Assembly: GCA_003665825.1 (NCBI GenBank)
Contig: QPFY01000003.1
Span: forward strand, 1,178,001 to 1,242,000
Direction of reading: 5' to 3'
From: Microbotryum silenes-acaulis
Taxonomy: Eukaryota; Basidiomycota; Microbotryomycetes; Microbotryales; Microbotryaceae
DNA length: 64,000 nt
Positions 1 through 11,184 of the stretch are shown here, in pieces (positions within the stretch are counted from its first letter, which is position 1; the number at the start of each line of letters is the position of its first letter). The notes beneath the pieces are model-generated. The model was not told the origin of the DNA, ran no database searches, and saw only the letters and a program-made list of their open reading frames with translations. Made by a program: the position numbers and the translations under genes.

Positions 1-2947
1 CCACCTCCTACTTGTCTATCTGGCGACACTGAGTACGGCAATCCCCTACCCAAGCTCCCCAAGCGGATCTACGTCTCGAACACCCGGAGCAGAGCACCAG
101 CATCGAGCCTCAACCAACTCCACCACTTCCTCCAACTCAATCCCGATCAACCGTTTCAGCACACCCGATGTGCTCGCGGGCAAGACCTTCGACTATGTCA
201 TCGTAGGGTAAGCACAACCTCTTCTGATACATCATGCTCTCCGTGCGAGGCAGAACAAAGGCCTCCCGCCGTCGCAACCGTCAACTGATGTCCTGACCCT
301 CTCTACCTCCTATACCACACCGGGTCACCCTTTCTTACCCTTGCCGCTCGGTTCTCTTTCTCCCCTCCCCCGGTTTCTGACCCCAGAGGAGGAACGACGG
401 GTCTGGTCCTAGCTTCACGTTTATCGAAAGATGCTTCCAAACGAGTCGCGGTGATCGAGGCGGGCAAAGATGGTGGTGAAGTGATGCATGATCATATCTT
501 GCCTCCTGGTCAGTTCTTCCCACGCGGACCCAAGCTTGGAACATTTCTCTCGTTTTCACTTGCGCCGTTGGACCTCTCTGATGGGCGTAACGCTACTCTC
601 TCGTTTGGGTTAAACAGCTCGAGCATACCTCAATACCCTTTCGACCCCAACTTCGGACTATGATTGGCACTACCAAACGACCCCTCAGCGCGGGCTCGAC
701 GGTCGACAAGTTTTCTTGCCGAGGTGGGTGCGATTGATCGGGACGAGCTCGGATGAGTTCCCCTCTTACTCATGCAGTCATGCTCGCGCATCGCAGAGGT
801 AAAGTCCTAGGTGGATCGAGTGCGGTCAATCAACTCTACATGGTGCAACAGAGCAAGATCGAGCAAGACGCCTGGGCCGATCAGGTCGGAACCGAAGATT
901 GGTCATGGAACACGCTCTATCCTTACCTGAAGAGTAGGTGATGTAACCCACACACGTGGGCCTCTTTTTAACCACGTGGGGACTGATTTGGAGCGCTGGA
1001 ATGTCTTCTACAGAGAGTGAGAACTATTCAGCACCTTTGCACATCGACGAAACTAAGATGGTCGTGGATGAAAACGTCCATGGCAAGGGAGGGCCGATTC
1101 ATTATTCCTACCCCGGTTACAACTACCCTTCTTTGGATACTTGGATCGACACACTCGGACATCTTGGCGTGGAATCGCGCGATCCGGGAGGTGGGAATAG
1201 GTGAGAGCGAGCCTGTGGATTATGTCTTCCTAAGAGAAGGAGGATAGTTGACCTACTGTGCTGTGCTACCTCTCACCAGCTTTGGGGCCTTCATCGCCAC
1301 CTCATCCATCAACCCGAATGGCTGGGAACGTTCCTATGCCAAGAATGGCTACCTCGATCCCGTTGCCGATCGTCCTCATCTCGTCGTGCTCACGGGTTAT
1401 CAAGTGACCAAGATTAACTTCGTTGGTACGACTGCCACCAGTGTCTCCTTCGCTTCTGGGGCAAACAGAACGGTCTACACCGTCTCGGCGACGAAGGAGA
1501 TCATCCTCTGTGCCGGAGCGATCGGAACACCTCAACTGCTACTCGTCTCTGGCGTCGGGCCTAGGTCTCAATTAGAAGCGCTCCAAATTCCCGTCGTGAT
1601 GAATCTGCCCGGCGTCGGAAAACATCTTCGTGATCATCTCTCGGGAAGTCTGAGTTTCGACGTTACCGGTCGAGTGAACGTGACTGCGGATCTGCTTGAG
1701 AGGAATGCGACGTTCGCTGCGCAGCAGATGACAATGTGGCAGTTGTGGGATCCTAGCTCGCTATACAATGCCCCGGACAATGCTCTCGCTTACTTGAACC
1801 TCACAGTGAGTTGACCGATCATCGTGAGCTCACCGCTCGGATTCGAGCTCACAAGTTCGGGCCATCGCAGACCCTGCTCGGACCCGACAATGCGGAAGCG
1901 TTCCTCTCGCAACTCAGAGAATACAAACCGATCGCCGTCGCTGGTTACTCTAATGATGGGTCTGTTCAAAAAGGGTACGATGCGGTCTATGACTCTGAGG
2001 TGAATATCATCTATCCTTCGGTCATAGGCCAGGCAGAACTTGCGTTGAGGTGAGCTGTCCCATCCCAACGTTCTTGAGCCCGATCTTCGTACTGAAAAAT
2101 CCGGTTCGGTCTTACGCAGAAACACCGGAACTGGCAAGTAACACCAATCGTACGCGAATTCCAACGCGAAATCACTGAATTGAGCTCATAACCGTGCCAG
2201 GCGGTATCTACGGCAATTCCACCCTAACCCTCTCCCTCCAAGCCTCCTTACAACACCCCCTATCCCGCGGATCGATCACCATCAACTCGACGTCGACCTT
2301 CTCACCCCCCGTCATTGATCCCGGTTACCTCACTCACCCAGGGGACATTCAAGTCCTCCGAGAAGCGTTCAAGTTCGCTCGTAAGGTTTCTCAGACCCCT
2401 CCGTTGTCGACTCTGGTGGTGACGGAAATCACACCTGGTCCGGGGAGCGTTTCGAGTGATGACGAGTGGGAGGATTGGATCCGTGAGCACTTGCTTAGAC
2501 TGATCACCTTTTCTATGATCATGACTCATCTAACGCATCCTCAAATCTCCAGGCAAGTCCACTACCACCTCCCACCACCCCACCTCCACCTGTTCCATGC
2601 TCCCCCTCTCCCTCGGAGGTGTAGTCGACCCCTCTCTCCGAGTCTACAACCTCATCGGTCTGCGGATCGTAGACGCCTCCGTTATACCCATATCCATGTC
2701 TGCTCACCCTACGGCACCCTTGTACGGTCTTGCGGAGAGAGCGAGTGAGTTGATTCTCAATACGGCTTGGGTCACCGTTGGATCGGAAGCTGCGTCGACG
2801 AGGAGTAAAAGTTCGGGCACGACGCCATCGTCGACATTGAATAAGGGTAAGGCGTCCAAATTCTCAGGAGGTACTTCTTTCAAGGTTTTTGGACTTCATC
2901 GATTGTTCTACACTCTCATGGCGTTCGTGATAGCTTTAGTCGTGTGA
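1..2947 (+). CDS. GMC-family FAD oxidoreductase, 5' end outside or unresolved
   Basis: Glucose-methanol-choline oxidoreductase, the family of aryl-alcohol, glucose and choline oxidases that oxidise alcohols using FAD and O2 or another acceptor. The dinucleotide-binding segment (FDYVIVGGGTTGLVLASRLS) is split by an intron at about 208-386. GMC signature 1 is GKVLGGSSAVNQLYM near 800-845 and signature 2 is GAIGTPQLLLVSGVGP near 1518-1565. The C-terminal GMC domain lies at 2590-2745 and includes SAHPTAPLYGLAERA with the active-site histidine region. Several introns interrupt the body, for example about 1201-1280. After the catalytic domain comes a Ser/Thr/Lys-rich stretch and a hydrophobic end (about residues LFYTLMAFVIALVV), which suggests a membrane or GPI anchor. 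The start is not resolved; an in-frame Ser/Thr/Asn-rich stretch precedes the FAD motif. The exact substrate cannot be told from sequence. Confidence 0.85.
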
Positions 2948-3406
2948 TCGATCGGAATCGCTACTTTCTAGAAACTATCGCCTTGCTTGCCCTCTTCTTT
3001 ATTTCTCCCCATTCTTGCATGAAATGAGAAGAAACCCGTCGTACCATTATTCTCATTTCTCTCAACGGATCCAAACTGCAACATGTGCGCAAAAAGTTCG
3101 ATCAAACCCACACCACTAGGAGGTTCCATTGCGTCGGCCAAAATATCAAGTTGGGACAGAGATTATCAAAGAGCCCTACAAAACAAGGAGAGGAAGAGTA
3201 AAAGACAAGGGAGGGGAAAGACGGTGCCATTGACGAGGACTAGGTACGATGTGGCCGGTCAAGGTACGCAATTGATGGAGGTACTGGAAGGGTAAGAAGC
3301 GACGTCGCACGAGCGTCAGATCCAAGACTCCATATCCTGGACGAAAGCCGAACTTGGGATGCAGACCAACATTTGAAATGATTGATGTGATCGAACGATC
3401 TCATGC
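2948..3406. other. 3' intergenic stretch between convergent genes
   Basis: This stretch separates the stop codons of the GMC oxidoreductase (+) and the YRA1-like gene (-). A 70-codon open frame at 3083-3295 on the + strand is lysine/arginine-rich and has no recognisable motif. I see no RNA gene or repeat. Both 3' UTRs presumably lie here. Confidence 0.5.
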
Positions 3407-5627
3407 TCAAGCGGCGGGAGCAGCGACGTTGGAAGCTTGAGCGAGGTAGTCGGACATCTCGGCATCGAGCGATTCGACGGTCGGCTTGGCGCGACGTTCG
3501 CCCGATCGACCACCTTGACCACGTCCTCGACCACCGGTCGCGCGGGTTTGTTGACGAGCGGCACCGGAAGCTCCCGAGGCAGCGGCGACGGTTCTGTTTG
3601 CGAGACGCAAGCGCGAATGAAGCCAGCGGACACGCGCCATGTCAACAAATGGCTTCACAACGGGGAAGAGATCACGAAGGACGGCGCAAAAACTGACGAG
3701 GAAGCGGCACGAGCTTTAGGCGGGGCAGCAGGGGCGGCACCGAGACGGCTCGTGAGCGGTTGAGGAGGAACTCGGTTGGGGTCGACGATAATCTCGACTT
3801 TCAAAGGACGGCCTGTTGACGACACGTGTTGGATGGTAGAATGACGAGGGAGGAAGTAGAGGTCGAGGGTGGAGGTGATGAGGAGCGGACGGAGGAAGAA
3901 GAAGGTAGTTTGGTTGGGTCAGACGACGTGGTACAAAAGTAACGACTGCGCTGTTTCGATCGCGAGCCGCTCTTGTGGGGCGAGTGCGCCAATTGTGGAA
4001 CAGAAATCTTGGTGGAACGGTGATACGAGCCGGGCTGATACCTCGATCCGCGAGGCCGGCGCCTCCTCGAGACCGCTACGATACCCCTTTCGGCGAGGCC
4101 TCGGCCACCCCGGCCGTCGAACCGCAGACCGTCCACCTCGAGCGGACAACGGACGACATTGAGCGAGCTGTGAGGATCAAGGCAAGAGGAGTCTGGGCAC
4201 GCCGTCCGTGAAACGGAACGGTCATCGTGCGTCATCGCCGGTCAACCGTCGACAGGTGCACGAACGACGAGCAGGGTTCTCATATCGGTGCGGTAGTCAA
4301 AGACGGGACAAGGAGTGCGGCGTCACGTGAAGCATCTCAACCTCTGAAACACCCCTCGACTGAGTGACAGCGCCAAACCGAGTCCTCGTCACGGGATGCT
4401 CGACGGGCCTTTGGGGTCATGGGTGGAGGGAGACGCGGACGGCCTGGATCACTCGGCGGAAAGTATGGACGAGGATCCCTCGGCGATCGATCGAGCGAGC
4501 GTGTGGGCTTTGTAGCGGCGACGTCTTTGAGGGGCTTTCGATGTGGCAAGCTTGGGGATGCGATGCGAATCATGTGCACACTCTCGGACGGCCTGGCCTC
4601 GGTTGTTCATTTGTGTCTGATCAAGCCATCAAGAGCACCCAGGAGGGATCGGACCTCTTGGAGCTCTGCGGGGTCGGGATCCTGAAGCACACTGCTCATT
4701 GCTGCAGCAAGCGGGGGTGATGTGGAAAAAATGACCGGCTCCAAAGGGCATGTGCATCATCATCGGATGGTGCGTACGTGCGGCGCGTTGGAATGAGCAC
4801 TGGTCCACTCGAGTGCAGGACGATCCCTCCGATCGTGTCTCGAACGGACGAGATGCGGCGGGCAAGCGAACGGCGGCGTATCGAGCACGCGGTGTCATGC
4901 ATCCACCTAAAGACGGAGTGCCCTCAACGGGAGGGCAACGCGGAAAGAAGGGGGGAACAAGAACGGTCAAGTAAAGAACGAAGAAAGATGCAACCCACTG
5001 TTGTCGATGAGACGCTTGTTGTACTGCTGGAATGCCTTGGTCGCATCGGCGGCTTTCCTGAAGTGGATCGTCGCAGTGCCCTTGCTCCGTCCCTGGGCGT
5101 CGTATGCCATCGATGCCGAGATGATAGGACCGACGGTCGAAGTAAAGAGTTCTCGAACCTGTTGCTCGTTGACGTCCGTAGGCAAATTGCTGATCACGAT
5201 CTTATCCCCAATGCCCTGGATCCCTGCGGTGGCCGAAGCGGCGGGGTTGTTGTGGGCAGCGGCGGCGGCGTGCTGTTGCGCTCGAGGGCCACGCGCGCCT
5301 GCGGCCGGTTGCTGTGCCGGGGCGGCGTTGGCAGCTCGGGGTGCTCGGGGCGCGCCTCGAGGCTTGCTAGGTCGGCTCTTCTTCTTGGTCGCGATGATCT
5401 CGTCGAGGGGCTTGTCCAAGTTCTGTATGGATGTAGACAAGTAGGGTGCGATAGGTGAGGTGTGAAGGGTGGTGGTGGCGATGGCGATGGGTGGTGCAAG
5501 TGGGTGGCAAGCGGAACACATGGGTCTTCCCTCAAGTCAGCCAAGCCGCGCCAAGTGCCCGTTGCTAGTACGACGACCGAGCCCACACGACGAATGCATT
5601 CGGAGTGGCACTGACCATGGTCGACAT
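3407..5627 (-). CDS. YRA1: Aly/REF-type mRNA export adaptor (Yra1 homologue)
   Basis: RNA-binding adaptor that couples the TREX complex (UAP56/Sub2) to mRNA export through the Mex67 receptor in the nucleus. Four exons join in frame: 5627-5616, 5422-4999, 3812-3698 and 3593-3407, giving 245 residues. Domains in order: the N-terminal UAP56-binding motif LDKPLDEIIA (residues about 6-15); an Ala/Arg/Gly-rich linker; one RRM with RNP2 IVISNLP and RNP1 SKGTATIHF; an RG-rich segment (GGRGRGQGGRSG); and the conserved C-terminal motif ESLDAEMSDYL. First coding exon is only 12 nt (MSTM). Start chosen because its -3 base is A and because the splice joins directly to the conserved N-box. Intron 2 (3813-4998) is 1186 nt, far longer than the neighbours' introns, with donor GTGGGT; introns 1 and 3 use GTCAGT. 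Confidence 0.92.
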
Positions 5628-6061
5628 GTTGTTTCGTGAATGGAGTGAAGTGTAGAGGCGGTGCGGAAAGGTCTTGGGGGGGGGAGGGAGGTGGGAGCAA
5701 GAGGGTTAACCGCCCCGCGCGTGGCCAGGCGTGGCCAGGCGTGGCCCACCCGCCACCCAAATCGGTGGTCGCACTAGTGTCGCACTTCTGTCACACTTGG
5801 CCGTCAATTCAGGCACAAGCACGCGTGCAATAATGGCTGATTAGCAATTCCGAACAAAGGGCCGGGCCGCGTGGCCACCCAGCCTGTGCCCGTGGTTGCA
5901 ACAGACTGATACGACCGTGTATTTGATATCTAAATAATTTTTCACTATCCAGTGCAAACCTTGCTGAGCAGGTAAGGTCTCAGAGACATCCCCAACTATC
6001 CAATTTCCGCCCGTCCGATTAGTACTTCTTCGCTCCTCTTCGCTCCTCTTCGCTCCCCCTC
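5628..6061. other. Intergenic region upstream of YRA1
   Basis: Promoter side of the YRA1-like gene and 3' side of the F-box-like gene. It contains short tandem repeats: two full units of a 10-bp GTGGCCAGGC repeat plus a partial third at about 5721-5747, and a CTTCGCTCCT repeat at about 6028-6058. No gene or RNA was recognised. Confidence 0.5.
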
Positions 6062-7751
6062 CTACTCATCCACAATGATACACCACCTCTCAAAGCCCAC
6101 CAAGAAATCCCTGACCGACTTCTTCTTGACATCGACCCTCCTAGCCCCTTGAGGCGTGATCGAATACTCCGCAAAATACCCACTACTCGCCTCACTCGTA
6201 TCCTGCGCTACGCAGACCGCCTCCTTCAAAGTCGGTAACCCTTTACCCAGACTATGCAACGTCGAGTATTCGAGTCGGAGTTGATTAGGTCGTTCTTCTT
6301 CTTCTCCTTCGTCGGAAGTTCGTGCGATGCGAGGTGCGGGTGGCGAACGACGATCCCAGGCGAAGAATTCGATTCGCTTCAGCTTCTTCAGTTCATCAAC
6401 GTAGTCCAGCAACGCGCTTGGCCAGTACACGGAAGAGGACGCGTCCCCATGAATCAAGGTCAACGCCTGCAGTTGGGGTGTATAGTGGGCGATGTCGGCG
6501 ATCAATCGAGGTTTCGCTTCGCGGAGATGGTAGAGGGCTAGTCGTTGAAGTTTGGGTAAATGGGAGAGCGATTCGAGCAGAATTTGTCGGCGTGGCAACG
6601 ATTGACGTCCCTCAAGGAACAGTTCTTCTAGTGGGAGCGTTTGGTATTCCGACATGTCCTGTAAGCAATTAACATAACCCAAAGCATGGCAGCAACTAGT
6701 CAGCGCTCCTGACCAAGAAGAAGATGATCCTCCACTGTGAGGAACCGACCTCGAAAGCTTCAGCGAGCGCATCAAAAACGCCCGGCTCGCCGACAGAATC
6801 CAACGAAAGGAGTCGCAATTGAGGCAAAAGTCGAACGATGAAGGGAGTGAGAGAGCCGAATTGACGCGACCCGGGCCATAACAGCAACGAGTGGAGATCG
6901 GTCATGCAGCCCACCAGCTGCAGCTGATTTGTACAGAACAAGCTGGGGTCAGGGAGAGATCCCGTTAGCCCACCTAAATCACGATGCTTGGAACTCACCA
7001 GCTTAGGACTGCCATGCATAATCTGCAACGTCCTGAGAGGCGGAAGAGGTCCCATCATCTGATCGAAGAAATCCAGTGCCCTGCTGTGATTATGGATCGT
7101 GACCGAGTTGAGCCTCAGCGCGCTCAATTTGGGCAAGTACAAGATATCCAAAATCAACGACCTGCCCAACTCTTGGCCAACAACGACGGATTTGAGGAAT
7201 ATGACTTGGATCTGTCGACCATGGTCATTGAGGATATCGCACAACGCTTGCACGTCCGGTTCAGCCGCGATCGAGTCGTCCCCGAATTCGCCGTCGTCGT
7301 AACCGGTATAACTCAGAGCCTTGATCTTGATCGGACCCCGTGTACTCTCTTTCGCTTCTTGCATCAACTCCAAAAGGGAACGCATCCCTCGTGCCTTCCA
7401 TTTGGTCACTCGAGCCGCGTATTCCCGAGCAGCTTCGACGTCTTCGATCACTTGTCGAGGCCGTCGACTCGGTGGGCGGATCGATTGAGGTTCCCAGTTG
7501 ACCGATCGCCAGATCAAAGGTCGACACAACGTATGGAGGTAAACTGAAGTCTCGGAGAGACAGAGAAGCTCTCGAGAAGGTCCGCAAGGGAAGGTTGGCG
7601 AAATGGCGCGGGTGCCGACGTCGACGCTCTTGATCACACACAGGAGGATCTCGGGTGGTAGTTGCAGGATCGGGAACACCGCAGGCTGAGGCTCTTTGTC
7701 CGGAAGTTGTCCTGGTAGTGATGGTCGTGGTGAAGGCGCCGGAGAAGCCAT
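6062..7751 (-). CDS. F-box-like protein with leucine-rich C-terminal region
   Basis: Three exons (7751-6999, 6917-6750, 6658-6062) join in phase 0 to give 505 residues. After a Pro/Ser-rich start, a short F-box-like segment begins LQLPPEILLCVIKSVDVG and runs to LIWRSVNW. The rest is leucine-rich with repeated motifs such as LPKLSALRLNSV, LPQLRLLSLDSV and LPKLQRLALYHL, as in fungal F-box/LRR proteins that present substrates to SCF ubiquitin ligases. Intron 1 (6918-6998, 81 nt) has donor GTGAGT, a CTAAC branch-like site and CTGCAG acceptor; it is stop-free and a multiple of three. Start taken at the ATG before ASPAPSP because upstream in-frame sequence is not protein-like. Substrate unknown; the F-box call rests on the short motif only. 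Confidence 0.7.
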
Positions 7752-8810
7752 TCTGAGGGAATTGTCGCCGGGCTCCGCAGAGCGCTCGAAGTGAGGTGAG
7801 GTGGGAGAGAGAGAGAAGGGCCAGCCGGAGCACAGGGAGGCTGAGGGAGAGGTCAGGAAATTAAACATCGTATGATACAACGCCACTGCTACTGTGGTAC
7901 TCAGAAACCCGTTTAATTTGACCTTTTGAATTGTGCAGGCCAACAGCAGCTGTAGCGGCAGCACGTTCCCAACTTAAACGCTTCGAGTCGACGATGTGAG
8001 TTACTTCCGGCGGTAGACGAGGTTAGCGGCAGCGGCGGCAGAAATCGCCTTGACTAGTCACCTCGGGCGATCATGATCGATCAGGTCAACGACAGCCGCT
8101 TCTGACAGATATCTCATCGAAAGAGCGTTTGCGGGGTAAATTAAGTACTTCGATGTCTCAGGGGTCTACTAGCAACGGTTTTGCACGCGTCAGAAATGCA
8201 CACGGAGGGCCGGGCCGGACGGGAGAAATTCGGCTAAAGTCGGCTCTCGGGAGGGAGAGGAGGTGATTATGAACGGGCTCTTCACTTTTGCGTGGCGAAG
8301 ACTCGGAAACCAAAGAGAAATGGTGGGAAAAGTAGGGCAGGATTCGGACGGAGGACCGGGCCGGACGAAGGAATGGCGGGAAAAGCGGCGAACCGAGGGT
8401 TTGAGGCAGTCAAGGGGAAGGAACGCTAGGAAGGGGTAATGACTAGGGTGACGTCTCGAGGGAAGCTCTTCTCTGTTCACAGGTAGACCACTTCTAGGAC
8501 CCAAACCAGCATCTAAGCTGGCTCTCCCTTTCTGCGTGTTTCAAGTCTCATTCGACATCGTTCTTCAGTCTCCAGTCCAAGCGTCTCGTTCTCGAACTCG
8601 GTCTCGTTTTTGCGGTTTCGCCTTGTTCAGTCTTTTCAACGAGTTCATGAATCCAGCCACACATGGTTGTACCCAAATTCATATAGTCGGGGAGACGTGC
8701 CACTGCTACCCCTCGATTAGTGTGACAGAACATCCACAACAGTCGATCTAAAAGAATCACAACAAATGAGTCTATAGTGCGGGGAGATGCGTGGGAGAAA
8801 CCCAACTCAC
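7752..8810. other. Intergenic region, no gene recognised
   Basis: Upstream region of the F-box-like gene. Short open frames occur on both strands (for example 8190-8504 on -) but none has a recognisable motif, good start context or supporting splice sites. I see no repeats or RNA genes. Confidence 0.4.
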
Positions 8811-9082
8811 TCAAGCACCGCGACCCTCTAAAATAGAGCAGACACCTTCGGGGCTGATGCCACCTGGGGCAAGCATCGATTAGCATCTCGAAGACGTCGC
8901 TGGCGTTAAACCTGGACCAGTCGCTACTCTGACCGTGACGGGAGCGGTAGGCTTCGGCGGGGAAGTCGAAGAATTGCACGGCGTTATTTGCCGTCCTGTT
9001 TGAGGGGAAAGCAGGTGATGAGTGCGTGCACGCTTCGAGCTCGATGGAAGGAGAGTACTCACTCCCAAGGGATCAAATACAT
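8811..9082 (-). CDS. Possible small 46-residue protein or 3' exons of a larger gene
   Basis: Three pieces (9082-9063, 8995-8928, 8863-8811) splice in frame with GTGAGT and GTAGCG donors and AG acceptors, giving ATG to TGA in 141 nt. The product contains WETANNAVQFFDFPAEAY and ends SPEGVCSILEGRGA. I do not recognise it. The reading frame is open upstream of the ATG to an AG acceptor-like site near 9088, so it may instead be the 3' end of the gene-like region at 9312-10150. The second intron is the weakest part of the model. Confidence 0.3.
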
Positions 9083-9311
9083 GATTACTGCAAGAGTAGA
9101 CCGTTCGACCCGTGGTCAGGGTCCGTCGTGCCGAGCTCGTCTCAGATCTGCGAGCGGCGGAGGGCGACAGGGGCGACGGCGACGGGTCAGCGGTCAGCCG
9201 GTCAGCGCCCAGCTCGGCGAAGCTGTGAAGCAAGACGACGGGAGTACACCTCTCCCCGGCTTGAGTGGACAGGACTCGTGTCCAGGCGAGTCGTTGGAAT
9301 GATGTGGCTAG

Positions 9312-10150
9312 TCACACAGTATCGACGTTGAACGCCAGTGATGAGACATCGATCGTCACGTTTCCAGTGCAGAGCAGTCTTGAACCGAGATTACTGCCGC
9401 TCGACGATGTAAAGAAGGGGATCAACTTCGTCGTTGGAAATTCGGGCCACAGCTCTTCGATGAAGATCCAGCAGTTACAGCGAGTCGGAATCTCACCTGC
9501 AGGTTTCCAGTGATGCTTAACTTCTGTACTCTCGCCAGCTGTAACTGTCGCTGTCGCTGTCACTATCGTGGTATCGTTTTCCAACGTGTCGGACAAGAAG
9601 CAGAACGAGGACGGGGTACGGTCCTCGTCCTTGCCGAAAGTTGGACCGATGGAGAGTGTGAAAGGCAAGGCATCTTTGAGCTGCGCCAAGTCCGAGTGAG
9701 AAAATAGCACTCATCGGTGCGTCATGCACACATGACACCGATGAGACCAACTCTGAGATGGCCGTCCTCACCATCCGGAACAAAGGTGAAGTCCCCCGCT
9801 CTGGCGGAGTCGTCCAGAGTCTGATCGGAGTTCTCGGCTCGGCGCGCAGGTGATTGGGCTGTTGTACAGACATCTGTACGGACGTGAATCGAATCGAGCG
9901 TGGGATTGGATCGCTTGGGCCAGTTGATTGGAATCGTCGCGATCCCCGTCGACGCCCCCGTCGAATATTACCATTGCAATGCCCTTGATGATGATTGTCT
10001 CGCCCGGTCCTCGGAAGTGTTTAAGAAAGCCGGCGTTGGTGTGTTGTATATAGTTGATGATCACTGCGTCCGACAGATGGCTGATTGGAGAAAATTTCGG
10101 AAGAGAGAAGGCGATCTCGTAGTCTTGAGGTAGTGGAAACGAGAGTGGCA
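9312..10150 (-). other. Unresolved gene-like region, minus strand
   Basis: Several minus-strand segments read like protein: one around 10130-9890 (contains GETIIIKGIAMVIFDGG), one around 9840-9770 (DDSARAGDFTFVPDG) and one at 9690-9312 (LKDALPFTLSIGPTFGKDED, then WIFIEELWPEFPTTK). Plausible donors and acceptors lie between them, but I could not close a single model from a start to a stop. The opposite strand at 9900-10133 is also open with good codon use. No family was recognised. Confidence 0.25.
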
Positions 10151-10296
10151 CAAAATTCGATTATGTCGAGCAGTGTCGACGACCTTTTGGAATTCTCACA
10201 GATTCTCACCCCGCTCAAAGCCCCAAGCGCGCGCACCTCAACGTAGCCCATCTCTTGCCCTCCGCACCCCACATCGCACCCCTCGACCACTCCACC

Positions 10297-10910
10297 ATGA
10301 CCGATCCCCGAGAGTCCTCTACCAAGGCCACCACCATTTCAGAGCCCAAAATCGAACCCACGTCCCCGACCTCGAAAGCCACATCCTCACCTCCCAAGAA
10401 ACCGACCCCAGTCGTCGAAGCCGATGAAGACGAGGACGATGATTCGGACGATTACGATTCGGATGAGTATACGGATGATGATGGGGATGCGGGACCTGGT
10501 TTGGGCTTCTTGGTTGGTGATGTGAGTGCCGTGGCGGGTTTGGCGATGGGTGTGATCTGGATTGGGTGGGGTGGGGAGTGAATGGGGTGGGGTCCCTGCA
10601 TTGGCTGCTGCTTGGAAGACGGAAGTCCTGGCGTGGCTTTTCCACGAGATCACGGAGCACTTGATTGGATGAAGATCTGATCGGGGTATCTCGGATCCCA
10701 CCACAGGACGCTGAGGACTCTGAAGACGACGAAGACTGGCAAGCCGGCCCCGACGACTCGGATGTCGAAGACGAACCCTTGGCCGACGATGATGACGACG
10801 ATGACAATGCCGGCGCCGCGACGACCGGAAAGGACAATGGAGCGGCTGCGGAGGAGGAGGAAGAGGAGGGGGAGACATCGAGGAAGAGGAGACGAGTTGC
10901 TGTCAAGTAG
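10297..10910 (+). CDS. Small highly acidic protein with basic C-terminus
   Basis: Two exons (10297-10521 and 10707-10910; donor GTGAGT, acceptor CCACAG) give 142 residues. The first third is Ser/Thr/Pro/Lys-rich. The middle has long Asp/Glu runs (for example DEDEDDDSDDYDSDEYTDDD and EDEPLADDDDDDD). The end is a Glu run followed by SRKRRRVAVK, which looks like a nuclear localisation signal. The composition is like histone chaperones and nucleolar acidic proteins, but no specific family motif is visible. Start context is CACCATGACC, favourable for initiation. Confidence 0.6.
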
Positions 10911-11184
10911 ATCGGCGGTAATCATTTGACCCGACGGAGGTAGGCTTCCTTTGTCTTGGGTCCCCTGCTAGACCGCCGACTAGTAGCCGACACGCTTTTG
11001 GCTCCGATGTGACGTTGTGATAGATGAACCAAAGTTTTCGATGATGTAGTACCACTCCTGCTTGTACTGCTCCAACACAATCACGCCTTGGCGAGTGTCT
11101 GCCAGAAACAGCTCGATCGAAGTCTAGGCTGAACGAAAGAAATGCAAATACATACACGAAGAACATACGCAAAGCACACCTGCA
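10911..11184. other. 3' intergenic stretch between convergent genes
   Basis: This stretch lies between the stop codons of the acidic protein (+) and Gos1 (-). It presumably holds both 3' UTRs; no other feature was recognised. Confidence 0.5.

Noticed and set aside
3083..3295. 70-codon basic open frame as a gene
   Set aside because: No conserved motif, start context or splice support; it lies in a 3' intergenic gap.
4731..4780. Box C-like GATGATGA on the minus strand of the YRA1 intron as a snoRNA
   Set aside because: No matching box D (CTGA) with terminal stem at a suitable distance was found.
4629..4970. Open frames inside the long YRA1 intron, proposed as a nested gene
   Set aside because: Both strands have open frames of 70-140 codons here, but they are Arg/Pro/Ser-rich shadows of GC-rich sequence with no motif, good start or splice support.
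10903..11172. 89-codon minus-strand open frame downstream of Gos1
   Set aside because: It sits in the expected 3' UTR between convergent genes and has no recognisable domain.
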